DNA of 64,000 nucleotides from assembly GCF_006363815.1 (NCBI RefSeq), contig NZ_RRYT01000003.1, positions 62,001 through 126,000 on the forward strand, given 5' to 3'. Both the position numbers and the translations under genes were made by a program. How positions within the stretch are numbered: the stretch's first letter is position 1; each line of letters opens with the position of its first letter. Shown piece by piece: positions 59,722 to 64,000 of the stretch. Below the pieces are notes generated by a model, which was given only the letters and a program-made list of their open reading frames with translations, made no database searches and was not told where the DNA came from. Origin of the DNA: Thermomonospora catenispora. GTDB taxonomy: Bacteria; Actinomycetota; Actinomycetes; Streptosporangiales; Streptosporangiaceae.

Positions 59722-60345
59722 GTGAACAAGGCACAGTTGATCATCGCCGTGGGCGCCGGCTACCTCCTGGGGCGGACCCGCAAGCTGCGCTGGGCGTTGG
59801 CCCTCGCCGGCGTCGGGGCGTCCCGCAAACTGCCCGGGAACGCCAAGGAGCTGACCGCCCAGGGCGCCCGGATGCTGGGATCCTCGCCGGAGACCAAGGA
59901 GCTCGCCCAGACCGCCTGGGGCCGGCTGACCGAGGCCGGCCGCGCCGCCGCCATGGCCGCGCTCAGCAGCCGGCTCGAGGACCTGAACGACCGCCTGCAC
60001 GAGCGGACCGACCTGCTGCTCGCCGAGACCGAACCCGAGGAGGGCGCGGACGGGCCCCCCGATGAAGAGCCCCGCGACGAGGAGCCCCGCGCGGAGGGAC
60101 CGCGGCGGGCCCGCGGGGACCGGCGGGACGCCGCGAAGGAGCGGGACCGCGAGGAGGGGCCCGCGGAGGAGGCTTCGGCGGCCCGCGACGCCGGGACCCG
60201 CCCGTTGCGCCGGCGTCGCGGCACGGTCGAGGACGCCGCCGAGGACGCGGCGGAGCTGGTGACCGATCGGCCGGTCCGGGGACGCCGGACCGGCGGTCTG
60301 GCCGGGCGCGTCGCAGGCAGCCGGACACGGAGGCGAGCGGAATGA
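59722..60345 (+). CDS. Gas-vesicle cluster protein, GvpY-like
   Basis: 207 residues. The N-terminus NKAQLIIAVGAGYLLGRTRK is a short hydrophobic segment typical of the Y-type protein in Streptomyces gas-vesicle clusters. A helical part (about 40-95, LTEAGRAAAMAALSSRLEDL) and a highly charged Glu/Arg/Asp tail follow. The molecular role is not established; an assembly or membrane-tethering factor is possible. GTG 59722. It overlaps the next gene (ATGA). Confidence 0.75.
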   Translation: MNKAQLIIAVGAGYLLGRTRKLRWALALAGVGASRKLPGNAKELTAQGARMLGSSPETKELAQTAWGRLTEAGRAAAMAALSSRLEDLNDRLHERTDLLLAETEPEEGADGPPDEEPRDEEPRAEGPRRARGDRRDAAKERDREEGPAEEASAARDAGTRPLRRRRGTVEDAAEDAAELVTDRPVRGRRTGGLAGRVAGSRTRRRAE

Positions 60346-61796
60346 CGCACAAGACCCTCACCGGCTCCGCGCGACGGGCCGCCGACTCCGCGCAGCAGGG
60401 CACCGAGTCCGCACAGCGGACCGCCCGCAAGACGCCGGTCGGTCGATTCGCCGACGAGCTGCCCACCGACCGGCTGGTGACGGAACTGCAGGATCTGGTC
60501 GGCGCGCTGGGGACGCGGGCGTTGGACTCGGTGATCGGCAAGATCGACGACGCGACGGACCGGCTGACCGACTACGCCGCGAAGGGCGGCGGGCCGGGAC
60601 TGCTGGCCGCCCTGACCGGAGCCGGGGGCAAGACCGGTGACGGGAAGGGCTCCCGGATGCGGTCGCTGCTCGGCTCCGGGCTGGGCGCGCTCGGCGGCAC
60701 GCTGAAAAGCACCGTGGCCGGCGGCGCCACGGGCGACGACCGCGCCGAGGACGACGGCGGCGTGGTCAAGGGCGCGCTCGGCGGCGCGGTGCAGGGCGCG
60801 GTCGGCGGCGCGCTCAAGGCGGTGACCGGACGCGGCAAGGGCAAGGGCGGCAAGCTCAAGGTCACCAACATCGTCGAGACCGTCGACGTCGGCGTCCCGG
60901 TCCGGCTGGCCTACGACCAGTGGACCTCGTTCCAGCAGTGGCCGAACTTCACCAAGAAGGTCGAGAGCGTCGAGCAGGGCGACGACGAGCGGCTCACCTG
61001 GAAGGCGCAGGTCTTCTGGTCCCATCGAGAGTGGGAGTCCACGATCGTCGAGCAGATCCCCGACCGGCACATCGTCTGGCGCTCCAAAGGTCCCAAGGGC
61101 TATGTCGACGGCGCGGTGACCTTCCACGAGCTGGGCCCCGAGCTGACCCGCATCGTCGTGGTGCTGGAGTACCACCCGCAGGGCTTCTTCGAGCGCACCG
61201 GCAATCTGTGGCGGGCCCAGGGCCGACGGGCGAGGCTGGAGCTCAAGCACTTCCAGCGGCATGTGATGACCAGGACGCTCCTGCACCCGGAGGAGACCGA
61301 GGGCTGGCGGGGCGAGATCCGCGACGGCGAGGTGGTCAAGGATCACGAGACCGCGCTGCGTGAGGAAGGCCGCGCAGAAGACCGGGAGGAGCCCGAGGCC
61401 GTCGAGGAGGAGGCCGAAGAACACCGGCCTTCGGACGTCGACGGGGAGGCCGGGGTCGCCGAAGAGGAGACCGGCGAAGGCGCGTCCGAGCCCGTCGACG
61501 AGGAGGCCGACGAAGGCGAACCGGAGGCCGTCGACGAGGAGGCCGACGAGGAGGACGGTGAAGACGGGCCCGAACCGGTCGAGGAGACCGGCGAGCCCGA
61601 AGCCGCCGGCGAGACGGCCCCCGAGGGGCCCGAGCCGGAGGAGGGCGAGCCCGCGGAGCGTCCCTCCCGCCCCGCCCGCGAGGAGCCCGAGCCGAAGCCC
61701 CGCAGGGCGCGGCGTCCGGTCGTCCGGCGCGGCGCGCAGCCGGCCGCGTCCTCCGATGAGCGGCGCACCCGCCGAGGAAGAAGGACCGAGCAATGA
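60342..61796 (+). CDS. Gas-vesicle cluster SRPBCC protein, GvpZ-like
   Basis: 484 residues. The N-terminal 160 are helical and Gly/Lys-rich. Residues about 170-310 form an SRPBCC domain: [60 protein letters not shown]. The last 150 residues are an extremely acidic repeat ([17 protein letters not shown]). SRPBCC members in Streptomyces gas-vesicle clusters are called GvpZ. The ligand is unknown. It overlaps both neighbours by 4 bases. Confidence 0.75.
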   Translation: MTHKTLTGSARRAADSAQQGTESAQRTARKTPVGRFADELPTDRLVTELQDLVGALGTRALDSVIGKIDDATDRLTDYAAKGGGPGLLAALTGAGGKTGDGKGSRMRSLLGSGLGALGGTLKSTVAGGATGDDRAEDDGGVVKGALGGAVQGAVGGALKAVTGRGKGKGGKLKVTNIVETVDVGVPVRLAYDQWTSFQQWPNFTKKVESVEQGDDERLTWKAQVFWSHREWESTIVEQIPDRHIVWRSKGPKGYVDGAVTFHELGPELTRIVVVLEYHPQGFFERTGNLWRAQGRRARLELKHFQRHVMTRTLLHPEETEGWRGEIRDGEVVKDHETALREEGRAEDREEPEAVEEEAEEHRPSDVDGEAGVAEEETGEGASEPVDEEADEGEPEAVDEEADEEDGEDGPEPVEETGEPEAAGETAPEGPEPEEGEPAERPSRPAREEPEPKPRRARRPVVRRGAQPAASSDERRTRRGRRTEQ

Positions 61797-62269
61797 CCAC
61801 GGCCGTCCAACCCGCGGGCGGAGGCGGCGGGTCGTCCGCCGGCGGGCTCGCCGACGTCATCGACACCATCCTCGACAAGGGCCTGGTGATCGACGCCTAT
61901 GTCAGCGTCTCCCTGCTCGGCATCCAGCTGCTGACGGTGGACGCCCGCGTCGTCGTGGCGAGCGTGGAGACCTATCTGCAGTTCGCGGAGGCGACCGACC
62001 GGCTGGACCTCACCGAGCACGAGAAACCCGGCGTGGGCGACCTGGTGGGCGGACCGCTGCCCGGCGAACGCTCGGGCGAGGCGGAGGACTCCGACCGGCG
62101 GGCCCTGCAGGCTGCCCCGGTCGACGCCGAGGCCGACGACGAGGCCGCCTCCGGCGAGAAGGCCGGATCCGTTCCCGACGCGGCCCACGAGGCGGGCCCC
62201 CGCGAGGAGGCCGAGGCCGTTCCCCGCCGCGGGCGCCGCCCCGCACCGGACCGGCCCCGGAAGGACTGA
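61793..62269 (+). CDS. gvpA: Gas vesicle structural protein GvpA (extended actinobacterial form)
   Basis: 158 residues. Residues about 20-70 carry the GvpA fold: [20 protein letters not shown] then [20 protein letters not shown] and [15 protein letters not shown]. GvpA forms the hydrophobic ribs of the gas-filled shell. The long, charged C-terminal tail is usual in Streptomyces-type GvpA but absent in cyanobacteria. It overlaps the SRPBCC gene and is followed 1 base later by gvpF. A GvpJ role is an alternative, but a separate J-type gene is present. Confidence 0.85.
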   Translation: MTTAVQPAGGGGGSSAGGLADVIDTILDKGLVIDAYVSVSLLGIQLLTVDARVVVASVETYLQFAEATDRLDLTEHEKPGVGDLVGGPLPGERSGEAEDSDRRALQAAPVDAEADDEAASGEKAGSVPDAAHEAGPREEAEAVPRRGRRPAPDRPRKD

Positions 62270-62270
62270 G

Positions 62271-63038
62271 ATGACGACCGATCAGCGGGAGACGGGCCGG
62301 ACGGACTCCGCCTGGTACGTGTACGGCATCGTTCCCGCGGACGTGGAGACCGCCGCCGACGTGCGCGGCGTGGACGGCCGCCGGGTGCAGGTCGTCCGGC
62401 ACGGCGACGTCGCCGCCCTGGTCAGCGAGATCGACCCGGGCACCCGGCTCGGCCGCCCCGACGATCTGCTGGCCCACCAGCGGCTGCTGGACGACGCCGC
62501 CGTCGACGCGCCCGTGCTGCCGTTGCGGTTCGGCGCGGTCATGACGACCGCGCAGGCGGTGGCAGAGGATCTGCTGGCGCCCAACCGGCAGGGGTTCGCC
62601 GAGGCGTTGGCGAACCTGGAGGGCCGGGTGGAGTACGTGCTCAAGGGCCGCTTCGACGAGCGCACGGTGCTGGGCGAGGTGGTCCGGGAGAACGCCGAGG
62701 CGGCCCGGCTGCGCGAGCGGATCCACGGCCGGCCGGAGACGGAGACCCACCGGGACCGGGTGCGGCTCGGCGAGCTGATCCACCGGGAGATCGAGGCCCG
62801 GCGGCGGGCCGTCACCGAGCGGCTGGTCCGGGAGCTGTCCCCCTGCTGCGTCGCGAGCGCGGTGCGGGATCCCACTCACCATCTGGACGCCGTGCACGTC
62901 GCCCTCCTGGTGGAGGACGCGCGGCGTCCGGAGCTGGAGGAGGCGGCGGCGACGGCCGTCCGCGCCTGGGCGGATCGCGTCGAGCTGCGGCTGCTGGGCC
63001 CGCTCGCGCCCTGGGACTTCGTCGTGACGCCGGGATGA
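62271..63038 (+). CDS. gvpF: Gas vesicle protein GvpF/L
   Basis: 255 residues. The start AWYVYGIVPADVE, the core HQRLLDDAAVDAPVLPLRFG near residue 75, and LREELS-type helices then DAVHVALLVEDARRPELEEA match GvpF/GvpL. These bind GvpA monomers and are needed for assembly. ATG 62271 follows the gvpA stop directly. Confidence 0.9.
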   Translation: MTTDQRETGRTDSAWYVYGIVPADVETAADVRGVDGRRVQVVRHGDVAALVSEIDPGTRLGRPDDLLAHQRLLDDAAVDAPVLPLRFGAVMTTAQAVAEDLLAPNRQGFAEALANLEGRVEYVLKGRFDERTVLGEVVRENAEAARLRERIHGRPETETHRDRVRLGELIHREIEARRRAVTERLVRELSPCCVASAVRDPTHHLDAVHVALLVEDARRPELEEAAATAVRAWADRVELRLLGPLAPWDFVVTPG

Positions 63039-63051
63039 GGAGGGGAAGCGG

Positions 63052-63294
63052 ATGAACCTGCTGTCGCTGCCCTGGAGGCTGCCGTTCCTGCCCCTCCAGG
63101 GAGTGCTCAAGATCGCAGAGATCCTGCAGGAGGAGGCCGAACGGGAGACCGGCCATCCGTCGGCGATCCGCGCCCGGCTGGAGGAGCTGGAGCAGGCCCG
63201 TGCGGCCGGCCGGATCTCCGCCGAGGAGGAGGAACGGGCGATGCAGGAGATCCTCGCCGAGGCGCTCGGCGAGCCGCCCGCCTCGCCTCGCTGA
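63052..63294 (+). CDS. gvpG: Gas vesicle protein GvpG
   Basis: 80 residues. LLSLPWRLPFLPLQGVLKIA and the following helix with EEAERETGHPSAIRARLEEL, then AGRISAEEEERAMQEIL, are the standard GvpG pattern. Minor assembly protein, probably a coiled coil. ATG 63052 has GAGGGGAAG upstream. Confidence 0.92.
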   Translation: MNLLSLPWRLPFLPLQGVLKIAEILQEEAERETGHPSAIRARLEELEQARAAGRISAEEEERAMQEILAEALGEPPASPR

Positions 63295-63322
63295 CACCGC
63301 GAACGCACTGATCGGGGGAGAT

Positions 63323-63652
63323 GTGCGCACCGAGGAGGCCCGCACCGGCGGGCGCGAAGAGCACGAGGAGGCGGCGCGGAACGCGGACCTGTCGGTGGTG
63401 GAGGCCGCCAAGGCCGCCGTGCGGCAGGTCGCCGACGTCATCGCCAAGACCCCTGAGGGGGTCGTCTCGGTGGAGCCGGTCGAGGACGGCTGGGTCGTCG
63501 AGGTGGAGACGCTGGAGGACCGCCATGTCCCGTCCTCCTCCGACGTGCTGGCGATCTATGAGATCGAGCTGGACACCGACGGCGCGCTGGTGGCGTATCG
63601 CAGGACGCAGCGCTACCGGCGCGGCAGGGGTCCCTCAGGGGAGGAGCGATGA
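63323..63652 (+). CDS. gvpO: Gas vesicle protein GvpO
   Basis: 109 residues. After a charged leader, VEAAKAAVRQVADVIAKTPE and VEPVEDGWVVEVETLEDRHV, then DVLAIYEIELDTDGALVAYR and TQRYRRG, match GvpO. It is required for vesicle formation and may affect gvp expression. GTG 63323 follows GGGGGAGA. It overlaps the last gene by 4 bases. Confidence 0.92.
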   Translation: MRTEEARTGGREEHEEAARNADLSVVEAAKAAVRQVADVIAKTPEGVVSVEPVEDGWVVEVETLEDRHVPSSSDVLAIYEIELDTDGALVAYRRTQRYRRGRGPSGEER

Positions 63653-64000
63653 TGCCGGGCCGACCGCCGCAGCAAGGGTCCATCGTCTCCTCCTACGGCG
63701 GCGGCCGCGCCGACCGCCAGCCCGCCAATCTCGGCGACATCCTGGAGCGGGTGCTCGACAAGGGCATCGTCATCGCGGGCGACATCCGGGTGAACCTGCT
63801 CGACATCGAGCTGCTGACCATCAAGCTGCGGCTGCTGATCGTGTCCGTGGAGACGGCCAAGGAGCTGGGGATCGACTGGTGGGAGCACGACCCCTGGCTG
63901 AGCGGACGGCAGCGCGAGCTGGAGGAGGAGAACCGGCGGCTGCGCACCCGGCTGGAGGCCCTGGAGGAGGGGGAACCGTCCCGGCGGGAGCTCCGGGCCC
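63649..64000 (+). CDS. gvpJ: Gas vesicle protein GvpJ (3' truncated by the window edge)
   Basis: 117 residues visible. A GvpA-like domain at about 25-75 reads NLGDILERVLDKGIVIAGDI and RVNLLDIELLTIKLRLLIVS; ELGIDWWEHDPWL then marks the J-type member of Streptomyces clusters. The tail is a coiled coil. GvpJ is a minor shell or tip protein. ATG 63649 has GGGGAGGAG upstream and overlaps gvpO. GvpL-, S- and K-type genes may lie beyond the right edge. Confidence 0.88.
   Translation, partial: MMPGRPPQQGSIVSSYGGGRADRQPANLGDILERVLDKGIVIAGDIRVNLLDIELLTIKLRLLIVSVETAKELGIDWWEHDPWLSGRQRELEEENRRLRTRLEALEEGEPSRRELRA

Overview
The window is very GC-rich, densely coded actinomycete DNA. The hspR-controlled dnaK operon, Wbl, HspR and CYTH-CHAD proteins, the actinobacterial type of gas-vesicle cluster, and GTG/TTG starts with GGAGG-type ribosome sites all fit a filamentous actinobacterium. 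A member of the Streptosporangiales (for example Thermomonosporaceae) is plausible, but that placement is an inference. No rRNA, CRISPR array or intact insertion sequence was seen.

Layout. 0-6.4 kb: end of an alpha/beta-hydrolase-like gene, a TPR protein, a NYN-domain protein, a PhoD-type phosphatase, and an SDR plus MerR pair, each preceded by a dyad. 6.5-6.7 kb: an unrecognised 55-residue basic protein with a strong ribosome site and a long leader. 7.4-14.3 kb: dnaK-grpE-dnaJ-hspR-clpB in one minus-strand operon, with a HAIR-like operator upstream. 15-18.9 kb: a hypothetical protein, a methyltransferase, and an EtfD-like membrane iron-sulfur oxidoreductase. 19.7-30.4 kb: an osmoprotection block with ectABCD for (hydroxy)ectoine synthesis, ehuBCDA for its uptake, a methyltransferase, and a convergent glycine-betaine-type ABC transporter. 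31-35.8 kb: a membrane-anchored HTH protein, dcd, tRNA-Gly(CCC), a broken STAND-type ATPase gene, and YCII and DinB/maleylpyruvate-isomerase-like proteins. 36.3-38.1 kb: a lower-GC, translationally coupled cassette of two DUF488 proteins and a probable dual-OB protein, followed by gene debris. 39.7-44.3 kb: P450, DUF6790-like, SRPBCC, small proteins and a GGCT-like protein. 44.4-49 kb: polyphosphate kinase, a NUDIX/histidine-phosphatase fusion and a CYTH-CHAD protein. 49.6-50.8 kb: GNAT and a two-gene Wbl operon with twin palindromes upstream.

51-56.6 kb holds the most interesting system: a five-gene operon with two membrane proteins (one with a long coiled-coil tail, one with a single membrane helix carrying an Asp, as in MotB/ZorB), a VWA protein, a PP2C phosphatase with a long Pro/Ala/Gln-rich N-terminus, and a divergent protein kinase. 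The last three match the TerY-P phosphorylation triad; its union with a motor-like membrane pair is an inference worth testing. 56.8-59.2 kb: rhomboid, SDR and Spo0M-like proteins. 59.7 kb to the right edge: a gas-vesicle operon (Y-, Z-, A-, F-, G-, O- and J-type genes) behind a SigB/SigF-like promoter.

Together the genes point to a stress-oriented region: protein folding, osmoprotection, polyphosphate, buoyancy vesicles, and two candidate signalling or conflict modules.
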